A stretch of 16,992 nucleotides of DNA from positions 1-16,992 of the forward strand of contig CANNCG010000013.1 of assembly GCA_947502965.1 (NCBI GenBank), in the 5' to 3' direction. The notes beneath the pieces are model-generated. The model searched no databases and was not told where the DNA came from. It saw nothing but the letters and a program-made list of their open reading frames with translations. The DNA comes from a bacterium. Its GTDB lineage: Bacteria > Margulisbacteria > Marinamargulisbacteria > SXXA01. A program made the position numbers and the translations under genes. Shown in pieces: positions 1-7,100 of this stretch. Position 1 is the first letter of the stretch. The number at the start of each line of letters is the position of its first letter.

Positions 1-14
1 CGCTACGTGGGTGC

Positions 15-34
15 TTGGGGGCGAAAGCCCCCAA
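15..34. repeat. Perfect hairpin, 8-bp stem with GAAA loop
   Basis: The arms TTGGGGGC (15-22) and GCCCCCAA (27-34) pair perfectly around a GAAA tetraloop, and an A-run follows to 39. On the plus strand no T-run follows, so it is not a normal terminator in that direction. On the minus strand the T-run would precede the stem. It may be an intergenic palindromic element or part of a structured transcript end. The structure is seen directly; the function is unknown. Confidence 0.6.
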
Positions 35-43
35 AAAAAGTGA

Positions 44-68
44 GTTGAAAGGGCTTCACCCTTTCAAC
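44..68. repeat. Perfect hairpin, 10-bp stem with 5-nt loop
   Basis: The arms GTTGAAAGGG (44-53) and CCCTTTCAAC (59-68) are exact reverse complements around the loop CTTCA. It lies 9 nt after the first hairpin, so the two form a tandem stem-loop pair. No T-run follows. Candidates are a REP-like intergenic palindrome, an mRNA 3' structure for a gene left of the window, or the end of a small mobile element. Confidence 0.6.
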
Positions 69-154
69 CCCGTTTGAGCACGCCTGCGACGTAAAATCAC
101 GACCACGATGTTGGCTGAATGTGCGGCTATGGGCCGTGTGACCTTGCAAAAGGT

Positions 155-172
155 GGATAGCGGGGATAGCGG
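155..172 (+). repeat. 9-bp tandem duplication
   Basis: GGATAGCGG occurs twice back to back (155-163 and 164-172), directly upstream of the HipA-like fragment. Nine bases keep frame, so it could be a small in-frame duplication in old coding sequence. No recognisable protein is encoded here in any frame. Confidence 0.5.
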
Positions 173-180
173 GGTCACGA

Positions 181-390
181 TTGGCGCTGAATATTTCCAG
201 AGAGGATACCCGTCAGCGTTTTGATCTTGTGCGTGGTGTTGCCCGCGTATTTCGTATCAAGGATAAACGATCTTCTGAAATCATTGGCGAGGTTGTGGGT
301 GCTGTGCGCAAGTGGGAAGATTTTGCCAAACAATTAAAATGGCCTAACCGCGAGGTCGCCATGATGACGCCCGCTTTCCGTGTTGCCTAA
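181..390 (+). pseudogene. HipA-family kinase, C-terminal remnant
   Basis: This 69-codon reading frame opens with LALNI (the first codon is TTG) and ends with a PNREVAMMTPAFR-type tail. Both features are typical of the extreme C-terminus of HipA-type Ser/Thr kinases, the toxins of type II toxin-antitoxin modules. The middle (EIIGEVVGAVRKWEDFAKQL) fits the closing helices of that domain. The catalytic N-terminal and central parts are absent: the frame is closed by TGA at 139-141, and I saw no HipA sequence in the other two plus frames of bases 1-180. It is therefore most likely the leftover 3' end of a deleted gene, with hairpin-bearing DNA abutting the break. A small expressed ORF is possible but less likely, because no good ribosome site precedes the TTG. 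The family call rests on remembered C-terminal motifs only. Confidence 0.55.
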
Positions 391-409
391 CACGGGGTAA
401 ACGCCGTAT

Positions 410-437
410 TTGAAAAGTGGGAATGATCGGATAGAAT
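410..437 (+). promoter_or_regulatory. Candidate sigma70-type promoter for the Nudix-xer genes
   Basis: TTGAAA at 410-415 and TAGAAT at 432-437 are separated by 16 bp and match the -35/-10 consensus well. Transcription would start near 444, almost at the ATG at 448. The message would then be leaderless or nearly so, which agrees with the lack of a Shine-Dalgarno sequence before that ATG. Confidence 0.35.
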
Positions 438-447
438 ACCGCTTATT

Positions 448-972
448 ATGCACGAAACCCTACTCTCCTCCCATTATATTCACCGTGGTCGCATTGTGAC
501 CCTCCGGGAAGACACGGTTCAGCTGTCTTCTGGTGCCATCGCCAAGCGTGAAATTGTAGAACATCACCGTGCTGTGGTGGTTTTGCCTGTGTTGGACAAT
601 GGGGATGTTGTGTTGGTGCGACAATACCGTATTGCCATAGCGCGTGTGTTGTTGGAAGTCCCTGCTGGGCTGATAGAGCTTGATGAAGCGCCGATAGCGG
701 CGGCACACAGAGTATTGGGCGAAGAAACCGGATTTGTGGCATCGGAGATGCAGCCGCTTTTCGAAGGCTTTCCCACCCCAGGCTTTTGTAACGAATATAT
801 GTATTTTTTTCTGGCTAGGGGATTGACTGCGGGGGTTCCCCATCCAGATGCGGATGAAATCGTGGAAACGGTGACGATGTCGGTGTCGGCAGTGATTGCT
901 GCGATTCAGACCCAAGAAATTGTAGATTTAAAAACCATTGCGGCGATGGGGTGGTACCGTGGCGCGATGTAA
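448..972 (+). CDS. Nudix hydrolase, ADP-ribose pyrophosphatase-like
   Basis: This 174-residue protein has the overall plan of NudF-type ADP-ribose pyrophosphatases, which hydrolyse ADP-ribose to AMP and ribose 5-phosphate in the cytoplasm. Family signs are HRAVVVLPVL near residue 40, VRQYR at 57-61, LLEVPAGLIE leading into the Nudix box, and the downstream PTPGF stretch. The Nudix box runs from G74 to F96, with E80, R88, E92, E93 and G95 in place. The consensus Glu after the Arg is replaced by Val89 (codon GTA), so RELxEETG reads RVLGEETG. That Glu is usually important for metal binding or catalysis, so activity may be altered, or the base may be an error. The ATG at 448 lacks a Shine-Dalgarno and sits just after a promoter candidate. 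The stop overlaps the next start (TAATG). The substrate is inferred from similarity. Confidence 0.85.
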   Translation: MHETLLSSHYIHRGRIVTLREDTVQLSSGAIAKREIVEHHRAVVVLPVLDNGDVVLVRQYRIAIARVLLEVPAGLIELDEAPIAAAHRVLGEETGFVASEMQPLFEGFPTPGFCNEYMYFFLARGLTAGVPHPDADEIVETVTMSVSAVIAAIQTQEIVDLKTIAAMGWYRGAM

Positions 973-1847
973 TGCCTTTTTTTGACCAGATTGCGCCTTT
1001 TCTCCAGGTGCTGCGTATAGAAGACGGGTTGGCTGACAATACATGTGCGGCGTATCACAGCGATATCGTGGCGTTTTTGCAGGTAGTGGGGGAGGCGGAG
1101 ACGGTTGCGGCTGACGATATGCGCGCCTATGCCCGCTATTTGACGCAAGGGGGGTACAAATCGGCCTCTATTCAGCGAAAAATGGCGGCGATAAAACGGT
1201 TTTGTCGCTATTTGTTTATGCAGGGACGCTTGTCCGAAGATATCTCTCTTGATATCGAGGTTAGGGCAACCCCAAGGCCATTGCCTGTAGGTATTTTTGA
1301 GTCTGTGATCAAGGAATTATTGGCGCAACCCAATGGGGAAGATCGGTATCAACAACGGGACCACGCCATGTTGTGTTTTATGTATGGTACGGGATTGCGG
1401 GTCTCTGAACTGTGTTCTCTGAAATTGTCTCAGCTTGGCTTGGGCGAGTCTTGGGTGCGGTTAGTGGGGAAGGGCAACAAAGAGAGATTGGTGCCGATTC
1501 CTGATGCGGTTGGTAAGATTTTGAAGTCTTATATACAGACGGCCCGTCCGAAGATACGTTTGGCGGACCGTGCGGATTGGGTATTTTTGTCCCGTGGAGG
1601 ACATGCGATGTCCCGACAGTCTGTGTTTCAGTTGGTGCGAAAATATGCCTTGCGTATGGGGGTTTCGGGCATGCATCCGCATCAGCTCCGACATGCCTTT
1701 GCAACCCATTTGCTCAATCGCGATGCCCAAGTTCGGGATGTGCAGGCATGTTTGGGTCATGCCCGCTTGTCCACCACTCAGAAGTATTTGTCTGTGAGTA
1801 CCGCGCATCTGCGACGGATGTATGACAAGTCCCATCCCCTTTCTTAG
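972..1847 (+). CDS. xerD: Tyrosine recombinase XerC/XerD
   Basis: This 291-residue site-specific recombinase probably resolves chromosome dimers at a dif site. It has an N-terminal SAM-like core-binding domain (about 1-95) and a C-terminal catalytic domain. All six catalytic positions are visible: R143 in GTGLRVSEL, K167 in GKGNKER, H237 and R240 in HPHQLRHAFATHLL, H263 in CLGHARLSTTQ, and nucleophile Y272. Counted from an upstream GTG at 951 the protein would be 298 residues, and His, Arg, His and Tyr would fall at 244, 247, 270 and 279, the E. coli XerD numbering as I recall it. I prefer the ATG at 972 because it overlaps the Nudix stop (TAATG), the usual coupling arrangement. XerC versus XerD cannot be settled here; the neighbouring nudF-like gene favours XerD, as in Bacillus. 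The stop codon lies at the edge of a long inverted repeat. Confidence 0.9.
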   Translation: MPFFDQIAPFLQVLRIEDGLADNTCAAYHSDIVAFLQVVGEAETVAADDMRAYARYLTQGGYKSASIQRKMAAIKRFCRYLFMQGRLSEDISLDIEVRATPRPLPVGIFESVIKELLAQPNGEDRYQQRDHAMLCFMYGTGLRVSELCSLKLSQLGLGESWVRLVGKGNKERLVPIPDAVGKILKSYIQTARPKIRLADRADWVFLSRGGHAMSRQSVFQLVRKYALRMGVSGMHPHQLRHAFATHLLNRDAQVRDVQACLGHARLSTTQKYLSVSTAHLRRMYDKSHPLS

Positions 1848-1887
1848 AACTTGCATATGTGCAGCGCAGCTGAGCATATGCAAGTTC
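1847..1887. repeat. 13-bp perfect inverted repeat at the xer stop codon
   Basis: GAACTTGCATATG (1847-1859) and CATATGCAAGTTC (1875-1887) are exact reverse complements separated by 15 nt. The first G is the last base of the xer TAG stop. As RNA this is a stable stem, but no U-run follows, so it is not a canonical intrinsic terminator. It could still attenuate transcription, protect an mRNA end, or be a protein-binding operator. It separates Nudix-xer from the M50-epimerase-NYN gene group. Confidence 0.65.
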
Positions 1888-1925
1888 CTCTTGACGTATA
1901 GACCGTCCCTTGAAAGGATTGGCGT

Positions 1926-2549
1926 ATGCTAGAAATTGTCATTGGGGTATTTATACTGATTTTTTCCGTGGTTATTCACGAGGCTGCGCATGCGTGGACA
2001 GCCGCATGGTTTGGGGACCCTACGGCCAAATTGCAAGGGCGTTTGAGTCTCAACCCTGCCGTGCATGTGGACCCTTTTGGCAGTGTTCTGTTGCCCTTGT
2101 TGCTCGTTCTGTCTGGGAGTTCGATATTGCTGGGTTACGCGAAGCCTGTTCCGGTGCGGTCTGAATACTTTACCAGGCCTTTGCGGGACATGATGTGGGT
2201 GGCGCTGGCGGGTCCGTTGTCGAATCTGACAGTGGCGGCATTTTTTGGTTTTTTATACAAAATGAGTTTTGCGATCATGCCCCATCTTGTCCTGGGATCT
2301 GAAGTGGCGCAATTTGTATTTGGGTATGCGATCACCATTAACTTGGCTTTGGCCTTTTTTAATTTAATGCCGATTCCGCCTTTAGATGGGTCCCGTATTA
2401 TCATGCCATTTTTGCCGCGCAAAGGACAGTTGTTTTTGAACAAGATAGAGCCTTATGGGTTTTTGATTGTCATTGTCTGTGTGTATTTTGGTGTTTTGAA
2501 TATTTTTTTGAGGCCACTATTGGCTTTGGGCTATAAGTTTTTGTTGTGA
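1926..2549 (+). CDS. Site-2 protease family membrane zinc metalloprotease (M50)
   Basis: This 207-residue, mostly hydrophobic protein has about five membrane segments (near residues 1-20, 53-72, 90-112, 128-148 and 174-197). The zinc site is H18-E19-A-A-H22 in the first helix; the third ligand is D154 in NLMPIPPLDG. GPLSN (96-100) and SLNPAVHVDPFGS (41-53) are conserved in the compact YwhC/FtsH-unrelated M50B subgroup, which lacks PDZ and CBS domains. Such proteins cleave membrane substrates within the bilayer; the substrate of this one is unknown. AAGGA at 1914-1918 lies 7 nt before the ATG and is the clearest Shine-Dalgarno in the cluster. The stop overlaps the epimerase start (TGATG), so the two are probably co-translated. 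The length is normal for the subgroup and the gene looks intact. Confidence 0.88.
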   Translation: MLEIVIGVFILIFSVVIHEAAHAWTAAWFGDPTAKLQGRLSLNPAVHVDPFGSVLLPLLLVLSGSSILLGYAKPVPVRSEYFTRPLRDMMWVALAGPLSNLTVAAFFGFLYKMSFAIMPHLVLGSEVAQFVFGYAITINLALAFFNLMPIPPLDGSRIIMPFLPRKGQLFLNKIEPYGFLIVIVCVYFGVLNIFLRPLLALGYKFLL

Positions 2550-3532
2550 TGCTAGATGATAGGCTCGTGATGAAACGGGCATTGGTCTGTGGCGCAGGGG
2601 GGTTTATTGGAAGTCATTTGGTCAAGAGACTCAAACGCGAGGGCTATTGGGTGCGTGGTGTGGATCTCAAATATCCTGACTTTTCAGCCACCGAGGCGGA
2701 TATGTTTGTGATCGGAGATTTGAGAGATCAGGCGGTGTGTGCGTCCGTGTTGGATTTTGGATTTGATGAGGTGTATCAATTGGCGGCGGATATGGGGGGT
2801 GCGGGCTACATTTTTAGCGGTGACCATGATGCGGATGTGATGCACAACTCGGCGTTGGTGAATTTGAACATCGTGGCATTGTGTCAACAACATCAGGTGG
2901 TCAAGGTTTTTTATTCCTCTTCGGCATGTATGTATCCGGCCTATAACCAAGAAGACCCTCAAAATCCAAATTGCCGAGAGGATTCGGCCTACCCTGCGGC
3001 ACCAGACAGTGAATATGGTTGGGAAAAACTCTTTAGTGAACGACTCTATATGTCTTATCAGAGAAATTATGGCCTTGATGTAAAAATAGGGCGTTTCCAT
3101 AATATTTTTGGGCCCGAAGGCACATGGCAAGGGGGCAAAGAAAAAGCGCCGGCCGCCATTTGTCGGAAAGTGGCCGCTGCAAAGGCAAACGATACCATTG
3201 AGATTTGGGGGGATGGCGAGCAAACCCGGTCCTTTTTGTATATCGACGAGTGCCTAGAGGCGGTGCGTCGGTTGATGGCATCCTCGTTCGCAGGGCCTGT
3301 GAATATAGGTTCGGATGAGAGGGTTTCCATTAATCAGCTCACCGCCATGATTATCGGCATGTCTGAAAAGCCTATTTCGGTAGTCCATAGTGAGGGGCCG
3401 CTTGGGGTAAGGGGGCGAAATTCGGATAACACCCTGATCCGAGAGCAGTTGGGCTGGGCCCCTGAGGCCCCACTTCGGAGTGGTATTCAGCGCACCTATG
3501 CCTGGATTTTGGCCCAAGTTCAGACAAAATGA
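2549..3532 (+). CDS. GDP-mannose 3,5-epimerase
   Basis: This 327-residue extended short-chain dehydrogenase/reductase closely resembles plant GDP-mannose 3,5-epimerase (EC 5.1.3.18), which converts GDP-mannose to GDP-L-galactose and GDP-L-gulose. The NAD-binding loop GAGGFIGSH is at residues 15-23. Diagnostic stretches are LAADMGGAGYIFS, SSACMYP, EYGWEK, GRFHNIFGP, GGKEKAPAAICRK, WGDGEQTRSF, PVNIGSDE and GVRGRNSDN. The catalytic set C127, Y156, K160, K199 and R288 keeps a constant offset of 18 from Arabidopsis C145, Y174, K178, K217 and R306 as I recall them, so the enzyme should be active. Start choices are GTG 2546, ATG 2549 (overlaps the previous stop) and ATG 2570 just before the Rossmann strand; the overlap favours 2549. 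Its product probably feeds surface polysaccharide or another L-galactose pathway. The stop overlaps the next gene (ATGA). Confidence 0.9.
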   Translation: MLDDRLVMKRALVCGAGGFIGSHLVKRLKREGYWVRGVDLKYPDFSATEADMFVIGDLRDQAVCASVLDFGFDEVYQLAADMGGAGYIFSGDHDADVMHNSALVNLNIVALCQQHQVVKVFYSSSACMYPAYNQEDPQNPNCREDSAYPAAPDSEYGWEKLFSERLYMSYQRNYGLDVKIGRFHNIFGPEGTWQGGKEKAPAAICRKVAAAKANDTIEIWGDGEQTRSFLYIDECLEAVRRLMASSFAGPVNIGSDERVSINQLTAMIIGMSEKPISVVHSEGPLGVRGRNSDNTLIREQLGWAPEAPLRSGIQRTYAWILAQVQTK

Positions 3533-4005
3533 TCTATCTTATTGATGGATACAATTTAATAGGGGCCTGGCATAGTGTGCACTTGCGTGATCCCGAGAAA
3601 GAAAAAAAAATGGTTTTTTTTCTACAGAGATCCTTGCGGGCGGCAGATAGCGCAACACTTTACTTTGATGGTCGCCGTAGGTTTGATACTTTGGGGGGCA
3701 GGGAAACACATGGGGCAATATCGGTGGTGTATACGCCAACGGGGATTTCTGCAGATGCGGTCATCCAGCATGTCATGGGGGGGTACAAGCAAAAAAAATC
3801 GGTTCAAATTGTAAGTTCTGACCGAGAAATACAAAAAACCGCCCGAGAATTGCGATTGACATGCATCTCTAGTGATGTGTTTATGAAAGTGTTGTATGCT
3901 GGGTTTCACGGTGAAGATGTCTATGTGAAGCCAGAGGCCATGTCCTCGCAGGAATTTTGTTATTGGGAATCGTGTTTTCAAAAGAAGGTCATTCTTCCTA
4001 AATGA
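3529..4005 (+). CDS. NYN-domain (YacP/Rae1-like) nuclease
   Basis: This 158-residue protein has a PIN-like NYN fold. It starts with MIYLIDGYNLIG, the hallmark first strand and loop with acidic D6. Further acidic positions fit a metal-binding nuclease site: D47 in LYFDGRRR, D76 in SADAVI and D98 in VSSDREIQ. Bacillus YacP (Rae1) is a ribosome-associated mRNA endonuclease; a similar RNA-processing role is inferred here. The start ATG overlaps the epimerase stop by four bases (ATGA) with no separate Shine-Dalgarno, indicating coupling. The early coding part contains A9 (3602-3610) and T8 (3614-3621) runs, plus G7 at 3777-3783, all potential slippage sites. The length is near the family norm. Family membership is fairly sure, the target is not. 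Confidence 0.8.
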   Translation: MIYLIDGYNLIGAWHSVHLRDPEKEKKMVFFLQRSLRAADSATLYFDGRRRFDTLGGRETHGAISVVYTPTGISADAVIQHVMGGYKQKKSVQIVSSDREIQKTARELRLTCISSDVFMKVLYAGFHGEDVYVKPEAMSSQEFCYWESCFQKKVILPK

Positions 4006-4040
4006 AATCAAGCGGTCATGTTTGGCTTGGGGATAACCCA

Positions 4041-4069
4041 TTGAGTGTGAAACTATGTATATATTGAAT
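4041..4069 (+). promoter_or_regulatory. Weak promoter candidate ahead of the giant gene
   Basis: TTGAGT (4041-4046) and TTGAAT (4064-4069) lie 17 bp apart in an AT-rich spacer, each matching four of six consensus bases. A TATATT at 4060-4065 overlaps. The 111-bp spacer 4006-4116 shows no intrinsic terminator, so read-through from the upstream genes is also possible. Confidence 0.22.
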
Positions 4070-4104
4070 CTTTTCGATGCATCTTTGTTTTTTGGCTACT
4101 ACGA

Positions 4105-4114
4105 TTAGATCTAA
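4105..4114. repeat. 10-bp palindrome directly before the giant gene start
   Basis: TTAGATCTAA is a perfect palindrome ending two bases before the ATG at 4117, where a Shine-Dalgarno would normally lie. A second palindrome, GATGCATC, is at 4076-4083. They could bind a regulator or be chance. Confidence 0.35.
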
Positions 4115-4116
4115 GT

Positions 4117-7100
4117 ATGTTTAACATCACCCGCAGCCTAACCTATTCTTACTTCATCTGGGTTTTTCTGCTCTTTTGGGGGTTTCCCCTTTTGGCACAG
4201 ACCACGCCGATGACTGTTGCGATTCAAGGGACGTTGTCCACGCCAACAGAAGGGCTTATAGGCAGTACCTACCCTGGTAAGAGTGTCCGCAAAAACATGA
4301 CAATCACCATATACAGTGGTGTGTCTGCTACGTCCTGGTCGGATTCTTATACGGGTGTTTTGTTTGTAAATGGGACGTTTAGTATTTTGTTGGGCAAAGG
4401 CCGGCCACTAACCCCTGCTGATTTGCGTGTCCCTGATCCGAGATTTGGCATACAGGTAGATGGGGTTACGGCCTTGGTGCCTATTTCTTCGGCCCCCTAT
4501 GCCGTTCAGGCCCGTTCAGCTGAGTCGGTCATGGCGATTGACGCCGCTGTGATTTCTGGAACCTTTGCCTCAACGGTAAACGTAAATGCGGCGATGAATG
4601 TGCGGAGTGGTACGCTCTTTGTGAGTCCCACACAGAACTATGTGGGCGTTGGGACAACCTCCCCGGCCTACCGCTTAGACGTCAAAGGGGTCGTGAATGC
4701 GACCAGTTATCTGGTCAATGGGGTTGACTTGGAGTCGGCCTTTTCTTGGCGTAAGCAGGGTGCCTCCTTGTATTACACGGATGGCAATGTTGGGATAGGG
4801 ACCACGTCACCGGCCTATCCCTTGGATGTTGCGGGGACGCTCAATGCCACGGCCTTTATGATCAATGGGGTGGAGCTTTCTCAGCGACTCAAAGCCGAGT
4901 TGGCTTGGCAATCTGGCCCTGGTAACAGTATCTACTTTGATGATGGGGTATTGCCCGATGGGGGATACGTGGGAATCGGGACTGTCACCCCCAGTGAGAA
5001 GCTGGATGTGCGTGGGGCTATTCGTGTGGGTGCCAGCAATAGGCTTGCGTCGCCTCAGGGGGGGACCATTCAGTATGTGGTCGATTTGAATACACAGATT
5101 GGGGATTTTCAGGGGTATAATGGTTCCGAGTGGTTGTCTCTCACAGGTATTCGTGGATCTGGCGTTTCTGGAAATATGACGTTTTGGACCGGAGAAAAGA
5201 CGTTGTCGGGATCCGATGTGGTGTTTTGGAATGGGAGTACCATGCTGGGGATTGGCACCAATGTGCCACAGGCCAGGCTCCACGTGCGGGGCTCTTCTTC
5301 TGTGATGGATCCTATTTTGAATGTACAGAACGCTGCTGGCGCGTCGTTGTTGTTTGTGAATAGCCGTAATGTGGGGATTGGGACGTCTACTCCTACGGTG
5401 AAATTGGATGTGAATGGGGATGTGAATGCCTCTGCTTTTCAGATTAATGGGCGACCGATTGAATTTGCACTGTCTTCGGATAGTTATTGGCTTTTGGAGA
5501 ACTTCGGGCGTATTTTTTATGACAAGGGGGGTATCGGGATAGGGACAACCTCCCCTGTGAATCTTTTAGAGCTGGCCAGTGTGACCAGCAATGCGGCGAT
5601 GACCTTTGATATTGCAGGTCAGAATCTCTTTACGATGGGGATTAATTCAACAAATCCTGAAGCCTTTATCATTGCTAAGGGGGGGGACTTAACGGTTCCT
5701 GTTTTTACGTTTAAGGGTGAAAATATCGGCGTGGGTGTTTCGGATCCCAAGGCCAATTTGCATGTGAGTGGGAACTCTGGGATATTGGTTTCAGGTCAGT
5801 ATGGTTCTGGTGCGAATTTGGCGGAGTCTGGTCGTGGGACGAAGTTATTGTGGTATCCCAATAAGGCTGCCTTTAGGGTGGGGTACGTTTTGGGGACTGA
5901 ATGGGATCAGGCCAATTTGGGAAATTTTTCTGTTGGTATTGGGTATAATCCTTTGGCGTCGGGATATGCGTCTACTGTTGTTGGCGGATTTCGAAATAAG
6001 GCCACGGGTCCCTATTCCTTGGCTGTGGGTGGGATAGAAAATGAGGCGTCTGGGGAGTACAGTGTTGCGATGGGGCATGTGGCAAAGGCCTTGCATCGGG
6101 GAAGCTTTGTTTGGGCCGATTATACGCCGACCTCCAATGCGCTTAGTTTTACATCTTCTGTTGCCAATCAGTTTGTGTTGCGTGCCCATAATGGGGTGGG
6201 GATTGGTACCACAGATACCACCAAAGCATCTTTAACTGTTTTGAATCCCAGAAGGGATGAATATCTTCTCAATGCCAAAGGGGTAGGGACGAGTCAGTTC
6301 GTGGTCACCACGTCGGGTAACGTGGGGATCGGCACTTCAACCCCAGGGACTGCAGGATTGGCGATGATGGGCGGGTCTCGTATAGGGGTGGGGACTACGA
6401 CACCTCAGGCGATGGTAACGGTGTATCCGACGGTAGGATCTACCGCCAATGTGGCGCTCTTTAAGTCTGAAGGTGCGAATTTTGTGGCCTTGTTGATATC
6501 CCCCTCTGGGAATGTGGGGATTGGTGTGACGGAAGGGTATAACTTTGCATTGACGAATGACCGGTTGGTGGTGGTTGGCGGGATCAAAGCGACAGAATTT
6601 AAGATGGTGGATCCTAACGACCCCAATCAAACGATAACCTTGCAACCCAATCCCGGATCCCCATGGGCAGACCCCGGTGTGAATAACAACAACACGCATA
6701 GAACACAAGGGTTTGTGGGTATTGGCACCCCTTCCCCAAACAGCTTGCTTGAACTGTCCAACCGCAATGAGTCTGGCCATCTTCCCGTGATCACCTTTGA
6801 TATCAATGGCGATGACAAATACAGCCTCGGCGTTTCAACGCCAAGTGTGTCGGCCAGTACTTTTTTGTTTACCATTCAGCCTGGTGGCGTGTTGACCACC
6901 ACCCCTTCTTTTGTGGTTGCGACCAGCTCTGTGGGGATAGGGATAGGACTGACGCAGCCGTCTGCAGCCCTCCATGTCTCTGGCGATGCCGTGGTATTGG
7001 GTTCGATGGCGATTGGTACCGAGAAGATCAATGCCTTGTATCGCTTGAATGTGGGGGGTGCCTTGAATGCACAAGAGGTGTATATCGGGGGGGTTCGATT

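Noticed and set aside
15..44. Possible IS end at the window start, because GCCCCCAAAAA then GTG resembles the IS3-type end at 16852
   Set aside because: The similarity is confined to a C-run/A-run and is explained by the perfect hairpin. No GTGGAC core or transposase follows.
1847..1887. Inverted repeat as a dif or integron attC site
   Set aside because: dif has about 11-bp arms around a 6-bp centre, and attC has longer R/L boxes. Here the spacer is 15 nt and the known core sequences are absent.
2684..3223. Antisense open frame of 179 codons across the epimerase gene
   Set aside because: The plus strand encodes a highly conserved enzyme here, and the antisense product shows no recognisable features.
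4006..4116. Intrinsic terminator between the nuclease and the fibre gene
   Set aside because: Only a 4-bp stem (TGGG/CCCA near 4030) is present, without a following T-run.
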